Origin: Nonomuraea aridisoli
GTDB taxonomy: Bacteria > Actinomycetota > Actinomycetes > Streptosporangiales > Streptosporangiaceae
Direction of reading: 5' to 3'
DNA: 46,902 nt
Assembly (NCBI RefSeq): GCF_003236395.1
Contig: NZ_POUD01000036.1
Coordinates: forward strand, 1-46,902
How positions within the stretch are numbered: position 1 is the first letter of the stretch; every line of letters begins with the position of its first letter. Made by a program: the position numbers and the translations under genes. The notes under the pieces were generated by a model. The model ran no database searches, was not told the origin of the DNA, and was given only the letters and a program-made list of their open reading frames with translations. This document shows, piece after piece, positions 32,909 through 41,296 of the stretch.

Positions 32909-33337
32909 TCAGACCTGGTAGCGCTTGAGGTAGGTCAGCTCGCTCTCGGTCAGCCTGCGCGGGGCGGCCCGCTCGACGTCGTAGGCGGCGATGACGGACA
33001 TCGCCGTGACGTACACCGTGTCGTCGTCGCGGATCTCGTACCGCAGGGTGAAGCGCACCGGCCTGATCTCGGTCACCCAGGTCTCGACCCGCACGGGCTC
33101 GGCGCGGAAGCCGAGCGGGCGGCGGTAGTCGATCTCGTGCCGGGTCACGACGAGGCCCTTGAACGGCTCGTCGCCCGCGACGTACGGATCGATGCTGAAC
33201 ATGCCGAAGCGGGCGTCCTCGAGGTAGTCGAGGAAGCGCACGTTGTTCACGTGGCCCTGGGAGTCGACGTCGGCGAATCTCACCGTACGCGGATAGATGT
33301 GCCGTTCTGCCGGGGTGCGTTCAACCACGTCCGCCAC
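32909..33337 (-). CDS. hotdog-fold acyl-CoA thioesterase (4HBT, YbgC/FadM-like)
   Basis: The 142-residue single hotdog has the signature YPRTVRFADVDSQGHVNNVRFLDYLEDARF, in which the first acidic residue of the D-x-x-x-x-x-H pattern is catalytic. The strands VVTRHEIDYRRPLGFRAEPVRVETWVTEI follow. It hydrolyses acyl-CoA thioesters and would free CoA or relieve dead-end acyl-CoAs during substrate breakdown. It starts with GTG and lies between two exporters in one operon, 13 bp after the DHA2 stop. Thioesterase plus exporters suggests export of a free acid. Confidence 0.88.
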   Translation of the reverse strand: MADVVERTPAERHIYPRTVRFADVDSQGHVNNVRFLDYLEDARFGMFSIDPYVAGDEPFKGLVVTRHEIDYRRPLGFRAEPVRVETWVTEIRPVRFTLRYEIRDDDTVYVTAMSVIAAYDVERAAPRRLTESELTYLKRYQV

Positions 33338-33350
33338 CGTATCGTCTGTG

Positions 33351-34790
33351 TCAGGCGGCTTTGCGCCGGGCCAGGCAGGCGAGCACGGTGAGCACGGAGA
33401 TGGCGGCCATGGAGCCGAGCGCCCACTGGTAGCCGGTGACGAGCTGCTCGACCGCGCCGCCGGACAACTGGGAGAGGGTGCCGGCGAAGACCTCCTCGTG
33501 CAGCGCGGCGGGCAGCGGCGCGGTGATGATCGACAGGACCAGGCCGGTGCCCACGACGTTGCCGGTGTTCTGCACCATCAGGCGCATGGCGTTGACGATG
33601 CCGAGCCGGTTGGACGGCAGCCCGTCGAGGATCGCGGTGGTGTTGGACGGCAGGAACACCCCCGATCCGAGGCCGATGAGCACGAGCCCGGCGGCCACCG
33701 CCGGATACGGGATGTCGGCGGACATCACCGACAGCATGACCACCAGCCCGCACGTGGTCGTCGCGGCCCCGGCCACGGCGAGGGTGCGCGCGCTCATCAG
33801 GCGCTGCAGGAAACCGGAGACCACCGACGCGATCATGGCGGCGATCGCGAGCGGCAGCACCTTCAGCCCGGCCTGGACGGGGTCGTCCCCCTTGACGGCC
33901 TGGAAGTAGAGCGCAACCAGGAAGACCATGCCCATGCGGGCCACGGCGTTGAGGAACGACGCCAGCGTGCCGAAGGCGAAGGCCCGCTCGCGGAACAGGC
34001 TCATGTCCACGACCGGGTGGGCCGCCCGCGCCTCCCTGATCACGAACAGCGGCAGGCCCACGACGAAGGCGGCCAGTCCCCCGAGCACGAGCGGGTGTCC
34101 CCAGCCGAGCCGGGTGAACTCCGACAGCGCGACCAGCAGCCCGCCCAGGGTGAGCAGGACGAGCGCGCTGCCGGGCGCGTCGAGCCCGCCCTCGCGCGGC
34201 CCGGGAGCCGGCTTGCGCAGCACGATGGCGCCCCAGACGAGGCAGATCACGCCGATCGGCACGTTGAACCAGAACACCCAGCGCCAGCCGAGGCTCTCGG
34301 CCAGCACGCCGCCGAGCGTCGGCCCGATGAGCCCGGCGATCGAGAACGAGGCGACGTACACGCCCATGCCCTCGCCGAGCCGTTCGCGCGGGAAGGCGTC
34401 GCTGACCAGGGCGGCGCTGTTGGTGAGCAGCATGGCGGCGCCGGCCGCCTGCACCACCCGCATGGCGACGATCACCCACGCGTTCGGCGCGAGCCCCGCG
34501 AGCAGGGCGGCGACGGTGTACGTGGCCAGCCCGACGAGGTACATCCTGCGCCGGCCGAACAAATCCGCCAGCCGCCCGAATACCACCATGAGGACGGTCG
34601 TGGTCAACTGGAAGCCCAGCAGGATCCACCCTGCGGCCGTGGCGTCGGCGCCGGTGTGCCGGGCGATCTCCGGGAGCGCGACGTTGATGGCGCTGCCGCC
34701 GAGCCCGGTCAGCACGCTGGCCAGGCTCACGACCGACAAGGTGCGCCAGGCGTAACCGATCGGGGTGGTGGTGCTCGTCGTCGCCGGCAA
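33351..34790 (-). CDS. DHA2 (14-helix) MFS drug/metabolite exporter
   Basis: The 479-residue protein of the EmrB/QacA type has VVSLASVLTGLGGSAINVALPEIARHTGA (helix 1), motif A GRLADLFGRRRMYLVG and motif C GLIGPTLGGVLAESLGWRWVFWFNVPIG. Fourteen helices are predictable. Members expel hydrophobic compounds with proton influx. Translation probably starts at the TTG at 34790, 9 nt after AAAGGA. Operator A (34806-34822) lies 16 bp upstream. It heads the operon with the thioesterase and second MFS genes. Confidence 0.88.
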   Translation of the reverse strand: MPATTSTTTPIGYAWRTLSVVSLASVLTGLGGSAINVALPEIARHTGADATAAGWILLGFQLTTTVLMVVFGRLADLFGRRRMYLVGLATYTVAALLAGLAPNAWVIVAMRVVQAAGAAMLLTNSAALVSDAFPRERLGEGMGVYVASFSIAGLIGPTLGGVLAESLGWRWVFWFNVPIGVICLVWGAIVLRKPAPGPREGGLDAPGSALVLLTLGGLLVALSEFTRLGWGHPLVLGGLAAFVVGLPLFVIREARAAHPVVDMSLFRERAFAFGTLASFLNAVARMGMVFLVALYFQAVKGDDPVQAGLKVLPLAIAAMIASVVSGFLQRLMSARTLAVAGAATTTCGLVVMLSVMSADIPYPAVAAGLVLIGLGSGVFLPSNTTAILDGLPSNRLGIVNAMRLMVQNTGNVVGTGLVLSIITAPLPAALHEEVFAGTLSQLSGGAVEQLVTGYQWALGSMAAISVLTVLACLARRKAA

Positions 34791-34805
34791 GTGGGCCTGT
34801 CCTTT

Positions 34806-34822
34806 CTAGATTTTAATACTAG
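34806..34822. promoter_or_regulatory. operator site A, CTAGA-N7-ACTAG
   Basis: CTAGATTTTAATACTAG, one mismatch from the 17-bp consensus CTAGA-N7-TCTAG. A second, weaker half-overlapping copy starts at 34819 (CTAGAATCTAATTC). It lies in the 74-bp divergent gap between the DHA2 exporter and the SDR gene and could control both. Confidence 0.75.
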
Positions 34823-34864
34823 AATCTAATTCACACGTCAGCCGGTCAAGGATCGAGGTGTCGG

Positions 34865-35764
34865 ATGAGCGGAATCGTCGAAGGCCGCGTGGTGATCGTC
34901 ACAGGTGCGGCCAGGGGCATCGGACGGGGACACGCGCTGGAGTTCGCGCGGCAGGGCGCGAAGGTGGTGGTGAACGACCTGGGCGCGGAGGTCGACGGCA
35001 CCGGCTCGTCTGGAGCGGCGGCCGAGGTGGTGGCCGAGATCGAGGCCATGGGCGGCCAGGCCATCGTCAACGGCGAGGACGTCTCCGACTTCGACGGCGC
35101 CGAACGGATGGTCAAGGCCGCCATCGAGCACTTCGGCACCCTCGACGTGCTGGTCAACAACGCGGGCATCCTGCGCGACCGGATGCTCGTCAACATGACG
35201 GCCGACGAGTGGGACGCCGTCATCAGGGTGCACCTGAGGGGCACGTTCGCACCGTTGCGCCATGCCGCGGCCTACTGGCGGGCCAAGGCGAAGGCGGGCG
35301 AGCGGGTGGATGCCAGGATCATCAACACGACCTCGTCCTCCGGCATCTACGGTAACCCGGGGCAGGGCAACTACGGCGCCGCCAAGGCGGGCATCGCCGG
35401 CCTGACCGTCATCGCGGCCAGGGAGCTGGAGCGTTACGGCGTCACCGTGAACGCCATCGCCCCCGCCGCGCTCACCCGCATGACCGAGAACCTCATGCCC
35501 AAGGGCGCCAAGGGCGCCGACCCCGACGACATCGCTCCGCTGGTCGTCTGGCTGGCCGGCGCCGAGGCCCGCGGCATCACCGGCCGGGTGTTCAACGTGC
35601 GCGGCGGCATGATCAGCGTGGCCGAGGGCTGGCACGCCGGTCCGGGCGTCGACAAGGGCGAGCGGTGGGACCCGGCCGAGCTGGGCTCGGTCATCCCCGC
35701 CCTGGTCGAGAAGGCCGCGCCGAACGCGCTGACCAACGGCCGCATCCCCGGACGGGAGGACTGA
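34865..35764 (+). CDS. SDR, (3R)-hydroxyacyl-CoA dehydrogenase-like (MFE-2 type)
   Basis: The 299-residue SDR has VVIVTGAARGIGRGHALEFARQGAKVVVNDLG (cofactor loop; the Asp in NDLG favours NAD), NNAGILRDRMLVNM, catalytic Ser in INTTSSSG and YGAAK. The long VVNDLGAEVDGTGSSGAAAEVVAEI and the segment GNPGQGNYGAAKAGI are typical of the dehydrogenase unit of 17-beta-HSD4/MFE-2 and bacterial Hsd4-like proteins. These oxidise (3R)-hydroxyacyl-CoA, including sterol side chains. The MaoC hydratase gene follows after 1 bp, reproducing the MFE-2 domain pair as two genes. Confidence 0.9.
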   Translation: MSGIVEGRVVIVTGAARGIGRGHALEFARQGAKVVVNDLGAEVDGTGSSGAAAEVVAEIEAMGGQAIVNGEDVSDFDGAERMVKAAIEHFGTLDVLVNNAGILRDRMLVNMTADEWDAVIRVHLRGTFAPLRHAAAYWRAKAKAGERVDARIINTTSSSGIYGNPGQGNYGAAKAGIAGLTVIAARELERYGVTVNAIAPAALTRMTENLMPKGAKGADPDDIAPLVVWLAGAEARGITGRVFNVRGGMISVAEGWHAGPGVDKGERWDPAELGSVIPALVEKAAPNALTNGRIPGRED

Positions 35765-35765
35765 C

Positions 35766-36584
35766 ATGCCGCTCGACCACTCCGTGATCGGCCTCGAGGG
35801 CGAGCCGCAGGAGCGCTCCTGGACGGCCAAGGACACCATGCTGTACGCGCTCGGCGTCGGCGCCGGCACCTCCGAGCTGGAGTTCACGACGGAGAAGGGG
35901 CAGCGGGTGCTGCCGACGTTCGCCGTGCTGGCCGCGCAGGCGCGGGGGCGGCGCTTCGGCGACTTCGACCCGGCCATGCTGGTCCACGCCGAGCAGGGCT
36001 TCGAGCTGCACCGGGAGCTGCCGCCCGCGGGCTCCGTGCGGACGACCTCGAAGGTCACCGGCATCTACGACAAGGGCTCGGGCGCGCTGGTCACCACCGA
36101 GGCCACGGCGGTGGACCCGGAGACGGGCGAGCCGGTCATCTCCTCGCGCAGCTCGGTGTTCATCCGGGGCGAGGGCGGCTTCGGCGGCGAGCGCGGGCCG
36201 CGCGACGACTGGGCGGCGCCCGACCGGGCGCCCGACCACAAGGTCACGTACTCGACGCTCCCTGAGCAGGCGCTGATCTACCGCCTGTCCGGCGACTACA
36301 ACCCGCTGCACAGCGACCCCGAGTTCGCCGCCCGGGCCGGCTTCGACCGCCCGATCCTGCACGGGCTCTGCACGTACGGGGTGACCGGGCGGGCGCTGCT
36401 GCACGCGGTGGCCGGGTCGGACCCGGCGCGGTTCAAGGCGATGTCGGGACGGTTCAGCAGCCCGGTGTTCCCCGGCGAGTCGCTGACGGTGTCGATCTGG
36501 GTGGACGGGACGGACGTGCTGTTCCGTACCGCGAAGGACGACGGGACGGTGGTGCTCGACCGCGGCCGCGCGGTCATCGCCTGA
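35766..36584 (+). CDS. MaoC family enoyl-CoA hydratase 2 (MFE-2-like)
   Basis: The 272-residue double hotdog has the hydratase 2 motif in its second half: YRLSGDYNPLHSDPEFAAR followed by AGFDRPILHGLCTYG, with catalytic D177, N179 and H182. The first half (YALGVGAGTSELEFTTEKGQRVLPTFAVL) matches the substrate-binding half of MFE-2-type hydratases. It hydrates (2E)-enoyl-CoA to the (3R)-hydroxy form, the substrate of the preceding SDR. The ATG lies 1 bp after the SDR stop. Similar enzymes act on bulky sterol-derived CoA esters. Confidence 0.93.
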   Translation: MPLDHSVIGLEGEPQERSWTAKDTMLYALGVGAGTSELEFTTEKGQRVLPTFAVLAAQARGRRFGDFDPAMLVHAEQGFELHRELPPAGSVRTTSKVTGIYDKGSGALVTTEATAVDPETGEPVISSRSSVFIRGEGGFGGERGPRDDWAAPDRAPDHKVTYSTLPEQALIYRLSGDYNPLHSDPEFAARAGFDRPILHGLCTYGVTGRALLHAVAGSDPARFKAMSGRFSSPVFPGESLTVSIWVDGTDVLFRTAKDDGTVVLDRGRAVIA

Positions 36585-36594
36585 CCGGTGGCGC

Positions 36595-36626
36595 GGCGCT
36601 TGCGCCGACCGGTCGGCGCGAGCGCC
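36595..36626. terminator. bidirectional hairpin terminator
   Basis: A 32-bp palindrome with 16-bp arms, GGCGCTTGCGCCGACC and its near-exact complement (one mismatch), fills the 44-bp gap between the MaoC stop and the TetR stop. The RNA hairpin would have a CCGG loop and serves both convergent genes. Confidence 0.8.
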
Positions 36627-36628
36627 CG

Positions 36629-37240
36629 TCAGGTCTCGTGGAGGGGCCTGAGGGGGTCGAGGCGGTGGATCAGCGTCATGGTCGCCTCGATGATCTCCCG
36701 GGCCTCCTCCTCGGTGTCGGAGGTGGCCACCTCGCGCGCCGCCTCGCCGATGATGCTGGTCAGCACCGCCACGGTGAACCGGTCGAGCGGGTCTCCCCCG
36801 GCGCCCAGCAGCACGGCGTTCTGGCGCACCCACTCGCGCCCCCGCGTACGGCGCAGCAGCTCGAAGCCGGGCGGGCCGTCGCCGTCGATGAAGAGCCTGA
36901 CCAGGTCGCGCCGCTCCCAGGCGCCGGCCAGGTAGGCGCGGGCGCCCGCGATCAGCAGCTCGACCGGGTCGCTGACGCCGTCCTTCTTGGCCTTGGCCAC
37001 GCTGGAGGCCGCGGCCTGCTCGTGGGCGGCCTGGTGGTCCTCGTAGAGGGCGAGGAACAGCTCGGTCTTGCCGCCGAAGTGGTGGTAGAGGCTGCCGACG
37101 CTGGAGCCGGCGCGGGCGACCACCTCGGAGACGTTGGAGTCGGCGAAGCCGTGCTCGCTGAAGACCTCGCGAGCGGCCTGCAGCATGCTCTTACGCGTCT
37201 GGGCCGTACGGCTCCACTCCCACGAGGACTTGCGTGCCAT
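36629..37240 (-). CDS. TetR family regulator, candidate controller of the catabolic locus
   Basis: The 203-residue protein has an HTH at about 16-60 (TRKSMLQAAREVFSEHGFADSNVSEVVARAGSSVGSLYHHFGGKTEL in blocks). The C-terminal ligand-binding domain has LIAGARAYLAGAWERRDLVRLFIDGDGPPGF. It is the only regulator within the 31.7-46.2 kb block and is divergent from the acyl-CoA dehydrogenase gene across a gap with two CTAGA-N7-TCTAG sites, one 24 bp from its own start. I infer that it binds these and the four other sites, and that an acyl-CoA intermediate releases it, as with KstR-type and FadR-type TetR proteins. Confidence 0.9.
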   Translation of the reverse strand: MARKSSWEWSRTAQTRKSMLQAAREVFSEHGFADSNVSEVVARAGSSVGSLYHHFGGKTELFLALYEDHQAAHEQAAASSVAKAKKDGVSDPVELLIAGARAYLAGAWERRDLVRLFIDGDGPPGFELLRRTRGREWVRQNAVLLGAGGDPLDRFTVAVLTSIIGEAAREVATSDTEEEAREIIEATMTLIHRLDPLRPLHET

Positions 37241-37264
37241 GCGGCCATCGTAGCGCGCCGAATT

Positions 37265-37281
37265 CTAGAATCTGATTCTTG
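37265..37281. promoter_or_regulatory. operator site B, CTAGA-N7-TCTTG
   Basis: CTAGAATCTGATTCTTG, one mismatch from consensus, with an inner perfect palindrome AGAATC-T-GATTCT. It lies 24 bp upstream of the TetR start and overlaps the TTGACA -35 of the divergent dehydrogenase promoter. Confidence 0.78.
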
Positions 37282-37307
37282 ACACAAGCCCGTAACAGTA
37301 AGACTGT
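37279..37307 (+). promoter_or_regulatory. candidate promoter of the acyl-CoA dehydrogenase operon
   Basis: TTGACA (37279-37284) is a consensus -35. GACTGT lies 17 bp downstream as a possible -10, giving transcription from about 37314, inside site C. Sites B and C would thus cover the -35 and the start point. Confidence 0.45.
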
Positions 37308-37311
37308 TTTC

Positions 37312-37328
37312 CTAGAGGTCGATTCTAG
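37312..37328. promoter_or_regulatory. operator site C, CTAGA-N7-TCTAG
   Basis: CTAGAGGTCGATTCTAG has perfect 5-bp arms. It ends 19 bp before the GTG of the acyl-CoA dehydrogenase and 8 bp before its ribosome-binding site. Confidence 0.8.
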
Positions 37329-37347
37329 AAATACTCAGGAGGCGGCT

Positions 37348-38502
37348 GTGGACTTCTCGCTCACCCCCGAGGAACGGCAGATCCGCGACACCGTCCGGTC
37401 CTTCATCGAGAAGGAGGTCATGCCGCTGGAGCCGGAGGTGCTGCGCAACGAGCGCGAAGGCCGCCCCGGGCTGGCCCCGGACGTGCTGCAGGAGCTGCGC
37501 ACCAAGGCCAGGAAGTCGGGCTTCTGGGGCATCAACACCCCCGAGGAGTACGGCGGCGCGGCGCTCGGACCGATCATGTCGGCGATCATCGCCATGGAGA
37601 TCGGCCGGACGTTCGTGCCGTTCTCGTTCGGCGGCAGCGCCGACAACATCCTCTACGCCGGCACCGAGGAGCAGAAGCAGCGCTACCTGATCCCGACCAT
37701 CGAGGGCGAGCGGCGCTCCTGCTTCGCCATCACCGAGCCGGGCGCGGGCTCCGACGCCCGCAACATCCGCACCCGCGCCACCCGCGACGGCAACGAGTGG
37801 ATCATCAACGGCGAGAAGACGTTCATCACGGGCGGCAACGAGGCCGACTTCGTCATGGTCTTCGCCCTGGCCGAGGAGCACGGCGTGACGTGCTTCCTGG
37901 TGGACCGGGACATGGGCTGGAAGTCCGAGCCGATCCCGACCATGGGCCAGTGGGGCCCGGCCTCGCTGGTGTTCCAGGACGTGCGCGTGCCCGAGGAGAA
38001 CATCCTGGGCGAGCTCGGCAAGGGCTTCGAGCTGGCCATGCAGTGGATCGGCCAGGGCCGCTACATGATCCCGGCGCGCGCCATCGGCTCGGCCGAGCGC
38101 ATGCTCCAGATGGCCATCGACTACGCCAAGATCCGCAAGTCCATGGGCCAGACCATCTCCGAGTACCAGGCCATCCAGTGGATGATCGCCGACTCGCAGG
38201 TGGAGATCGAGGCCGCCAAGTGGCTCACGCTGTACGCGGCCTGGCGGGTCGGGCAGGGCATGGACGCCCGCCACGCCTCCTCCATCGCCAAGCTGAACGG
38301 CGCCGTCATGGCCAACCAGGTCGTCGACCGGGTCCTGCAGATCCACGGGGGTATGGGCTACACGAAGGAACTGCCCATCGAGCGCTGGTATCGCGAACTG
38401 CGCCTGCTGCGCATCTTCGAGGGCACCGACGAGATCCAGCGTCGCACCATCGCCCGCAATCTGATCAAGGGGCACGCCAGGCTCGGCCTCATCGGGGAGT
38501 AG
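37348..38502 (+). CDS. acyl-CoA dehydrogenase
   Basis: The 384-residue flavoprotein has an N-terminal helical domain (DFSLTPEERQIRDTVRSFIEKEV), the FAD-contact strand CFAITEPGAGSDARNIRTRA and the ITGGNEADF segment. The C-terminal signature is QIHGGMGYTKELPIERWYRELRLLRIFEGTDEIQ, with catalytic base E358 in FEGTDE. It introduces the alpha-beta double bond into an acyl-CoA, passing electrons to ETF. It is a single-gene type rather than the heteromeric sterol type. The GTG at 37348 follows AGGAGG by 5 nt. The acyl-CoA synthetase gene starts 8 bp after its stop. Confidence 0.95.
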   Translation: MDFSLTPEERQIRDTVRSFIEKEVMPLEPEVLRNEREGRPGLAPDVLQELRTKARKSGFWGINTPEEYGGAALGPIMSAIIAMEIGRTFVPFSFGGSADNILYAGTEEQKQRYLIPTIEGERRSCFAITEPGAGSDARNIRTRATRDGNEWIINGEKTFITGGNEADFVMVFALAEEHGVTCFLVDRDMGWKSEPIPTMGQWGPASLVFQDVRVPEENILGELGKGFELAMQWIGQGRYMIPARAIGSAERMLQMAIDYAKIRKSMGQTISEYQAIQWMIADSQVEIEAAKWLTLYAAWRVGQGMDARHASSIAKLNGAVMANQVVDRVLQIHGGMGYTKELPIERWYRELRLLRIFEGTDEIQRRTIARNLIKGHARLGLIGE

Positions 38503-38510
38503 TGAGCGCC

Positions 38511-40598
38511 ATGTCCGTCGCCGAGCTGTTCAATCCGCGTTCGATCGCCCTGGTCGGGGCCACGGACAAGTCGGGGTGGTCGGTCAGCACGCTGGCCAAC
38601 CTGCGCGAGCACGGGTTCCCCGGCCCCGTCCATCTGGTGAACCCGCGCGGCGGCACGGTGCACGGCTCGCCCGCCTACCGGAGCCTGGCGGAGATCCCGG
38701 AGCCGGTGGACCTGGCGTACGTCATGGTGCCCACGGCGGCCGTGCTCGACGTGCTGCGCGACGGCGCCAAGCTGGGCATCCGCTCGTACGTGGTGCTGAC
38801 CGCCGGGTTCGGGGAGTCCGGCGAGGAGGGCGCCCGGATGGAGGCGGAGATCGCCGCCTTCGCCGCCGAGCACGGGCTGGCGGTCCTCGGGCCGAACGGC
38901 AACGGCTACATCAACGCCGCCGCCGGCGTCACCCCGTACGGGCTGCCCATCCCGAAGCCGCTGCTGCGCGGCGCGGTCGGCGTGGTGTTGCAGAGCGGCG
39001 CCCTGGCCAGCTCGGTGCTGGCCTTCGCGCAGGCCCGCAACCTCGGCGTCAGCCTGCTCACCTCCATGGGCAACGAGACCGTCGTCAGCGTCACCGACGT
39101 CGTCGACTACCTCGTGGACGACCCCGCCACCAAGGTCATCGCGCTCTTCCTGGAGTCGATCAGGAATCCGGCCGAGTTCTCCCGCGTCGCCCGCCGCGCC
39201 CTGGAGGCGGGCAAGCCGATCGTGGCGCTCAAGATCGGGCGCAGCAAGCTGGCCTCGCACACCGCGCAGGCCCACACCGGGGCGCTCGTGGGCGACGACG
39301 ACGTCATCGACGCCGCGCTGCGCGGGCTCGGCGTGATCAGGGTGCGGTCGCTGGAGGACCTCATCATCACGGCCGGGCTGCTGGCCTCGACGGGGCCGCT
39401 GCGGGGGCGGCGGATCGGCGTGGTCACGCCGTCCGGCGGGGCGGCGGAGATCATCGCGGACCGGGCCGAGGACGAGGGGCTGGAGCTGCCGCCGTTCGCG
39501 CCGGAGACGGTGGAGCGGCTGAAGGAGATCGTCCCGGCGTTCGGGACGGTGCAGAACCCGCTCGACGTCACCGGGTACGTCCTCATCGACCGCACCCTGC
39601 TCGGCCGGGCGCTGGAGGTGGTGACCGCCGATCCGGGGATCGACGTCGTCATGCTGCTGTCGGAGCCGCCCCGGGTGGAGCCCGCCGACCCCGCCCCCAC
39701 GTTCGCCCTGTACACGGCCAGCGCGCAGCGGATCGCCGCCTCGCCGGTGCCGGTGGTCGTGGTGAGCAACGTGCTGACGGACGTCACCGCGTTCGGGCGG
39801 CGGGTGCAGCAGGAGACCGGCTATCCGTACATCGCGGGCGGGATCGAGCACGGCATGCACGCCATCGGGGCGGCCGCGCGGTGGTCGCGGACGCGGGCGC
39901 GGGTGCTGTCCCGTCCCGCTCCCGCGCCGGCCTCCCCCACCGCGGTTCCGCCGGACGCGCGGGGGGTGTGGGCCGAGCACCGCGCCGCCGCGCTGCTCGC
40001 CTCTGCGGGCCTGCCGGTGGTGCCGTCCGAGCTCGTACGGGACGAGGACGCGGCGGTGGCGGCGGCCGGCCGCTTCGGCCACCCGGTCGTGCTCAAGGTC
40101 GCCGCCGAGGGGCTCGGGCACAAGAGCGACATCGGCGGCGTCCGGCTCGGGCTCGGCGGGGACGAGGACGTGCGGCAGGCGTACCGTGCGCTGGCCGCGG
40201 CGGTGCCCGCGATGGAAGGGGTGCTCGTCCAGCCGCAGCGCGGCGGCGGGATCGAGCTGCTCGTCGGGATCGTCCGGGACCCCGCCTGGGGCCTGACGCT
40301 GGCCGTGGGGCTCGGCGGGGTCTGGGTGGAGGTGCTGCGCGACACGGCGCTGCGGGTGCTGCCGGTGGACGCCGCCGAGGTCCGTACGGCGCTGTCGGAG
40401 CTGCGTGGCGCGGCCCTGCTGAACGGGGTCCGGGGCGGCGAGCCCGCGGACCTGGACGCGGTGGCCGACGTCGTGGCCCGGGTGACCTTCCTCGCCGAGA
40501 CGCTGGGCGACCGCCTGGAGTCCCTGGAGATCAACCCCCTCCTCGTCACCGGCTCCCAGGTCGAGGCCCTCGACGCACTGGTGACCTGGACCTCCTGA
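38511..40598 (+). CDS. acetate--CoA ligase-family (NDP-forming) acyl-CoA synthetase
   Basis: The 695-residue protein has an N-terminal CoA-binding Rossmann domain (FNPRSIALVGATDKSGWSV, about 1-130), a succinyl-CoA ligase-like domain (about 140-290, GVVLQSGALASSVLAFA), the phosphohistidine loop HTAQAHTGALVGDD, and a C-terminal ATP-grasp domain (about 480-690, FGHPVVLKVAAEGLGHKSDIGGVRLGL). It links a carboxylic acid to CoA via acyl-phosphate and phosphohistidine steps, or runs in reverse. Homologues sit in actinobacterial and marine acid-degradation loci. ATG 38511 has GGGGAG upstream; a GTG overlapping the preceding stop is an alternative. It probably activates the locus substrate. Confidence 0.92.
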   Translation: MSVAELFNPRSIALVGATDKSGWSVSTLANLREHGFPGPVHLVNPRGGTVHGSPAYRSLAEIPEPVDLAYVMVPTAAVLDVLRDGAKLGIRSYVVLTAGFGESGEEGARMEAEIAAFAAEHGLAVLGPNGNGYINAAAGVTPYGLPIPKPLLRGAVGVVLQSGALASSVLAFAQARNLGVSLLTSMGNETVVSVTDVVDYLVDDPATKVIALFLESIRNPAEFSRVARRALEAGKPIVALKIGRSKLASHTAQAHTGALVGDDDVIDAALRGLGVIRVRSLEDLIITAGLLASTGPLRGRRIGVVTPSGGAAEIIADRAEDEGLELPPFAPETVERLKEIVPAFGTVQNPLDVTGYVLIDRTLLGRALEVVTADPGIDVVMLLSEPPRVEPADPAPTFALYTASAQRIAASPVPVVVVSNVLTDVTAFGRRVQQETGYPYIAGGIEHGMHAIGAAARWSRTRARVLSRPAPAPASPTAVPPDARGVWAEHRAAALLASAGLPVVPSELVRDEDAAVAAAGRFGHPVVLKVAAEGLGHKSDIGGVRLGLGGDEDVRQAYRALAAAVPAMEGVLVQPQRGGGIELLVGIVRDPAWGLTLAVGLGGVWVEVLRDTALRVLPVDAAEVRTALSELRGAALLNGVRGGEPADLDAVADVVARVTFLAETLGDRLESLEINPLLVTGSQVEALDALVTWTS

Positions 40599-40600
40599 TA

Positions 40601-40618
40601 TATCTTGACGTCGAGATA
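40601..40618. promoter_or_regulatory. near-palindrome TATCTTGAC-GTCGAGATA
   Basis: An 18-bp palindrome with one mismatch begins 2 bp after the synthetase stop. Its form (ATCTTGA... with inverted partner) resembles MarR-family operators. It lies directly before the truncated epimerase fragment and differs from the CTAGA sites, so it belongs to another regulator. Confidence 0.5.
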
Positions 40619-40619
40619 G

Positions 40620-41183
40620 TACCTCGACGTCCTCAGACTGCTGCGCGCCGAGACGGACGCCCCCTTCTACGTGGACGGCAACGGCGCGTGGCGGCCCGAC
40701 GATCTGCCGGCGAGCCTCGACGTCATGGCGGAGCTCGGCGTGGCGCTGCTGGAGCAGCCCCTGCCCGTCGCCATGTGGCGGGAGATGCCCGCCGTGCGGG
40801 AGCGGGCGGCGTTCCCGGTCATCGCCGACGAGTCGGTCAATTCCGTCGCGGACGTGCCCCGCTGCCGCGACGGCTTCGACGGCGTCAACGTCAAGCTGCC
40901 GAAGCTCGGCGGGCTCAGCCCGGCCGCGGCGGCGGCGCGGGCGGCGCGCGAGGCGGGGTTGTCGGTCATGCTCGGCTGCATGCCCGAGTCGAGCGTGGGC
41001 ATCTCGGCCACGACCCAGCCGGCCGCGTGGGCGGACCACCTCGACGTCGACGCCGCCCTGCTGCTCGACGACGACCCCGCAGAAGGCGTGTCGATCGACC
41101 CGCAGGGCCGCGTACGCTTCCCGGCCGGCTCCGGAACCGGTGCGCGGCTGCGCGCCGAGATCCGGAGCCTGCTGCCGCTCTGA
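40620..41183 (+). pseudogene. 5'-truncated enolase-superfamily epimerase fragment
   Basis: Residues encoded from 40620 to 41183 (187 codons) match the C-terminal two thirds of a dipeptide epimerase/muconate-lactonizing-type barrel: VDGNGAW (first metal ligand), ALLEQPLP (second), VIADESVNS (third), VNVKLPKLGG (the second catalytic Lys) and MLGCMPESSVGISA. The N-terminal capping domain and the first KxK lysine strand are missing, and an in-frame TAG (40617-40619) lies immediately upstream. A GTG at 40671 exists, but its product would lack half the barrel. I take this as a deletion remnant fused to a foreign operator sequence. Confidence 0.75.
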
Positions 41184-41186
41184 CCC

Positions 41187-41296
41187 GCTACGGCAGACGG
41201 TCGGCACTGCTGTGGCAGGCGGTCGGACCCGCTACGGCAGGCGGTCGGACCTGCTGTGGCAGGCGGTCGGCTCTGCTACGGCAGGCGGTTGGCGAG
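41187..41296. repeat. five tandem 22-bp repeats at the 3' end of the thiolase gene
   Basis: Five units of GCTRYGGCAGRCGGTCGG-N4 start at 41187, 41209, 41231, 41253 and 41275. Odd units have GCTACGG and even units GCTGTGG, so the array looks like 44-bp double units. The fifth is inside the thiolase coding end. The unit length is not a multiple of three. Confidence 0.85.

Noticed and set aside
38358..41207. A 949-codon minus-strand frame opposite the acyl-CoA synthetase region
   Set aside because: It spans two genes and a gap, has antisense composition and matches no family.
41187..41296. CRISPR array
   Set aside because: The 22-bp units are directly tandem with no spacers, and there are no cas genes.
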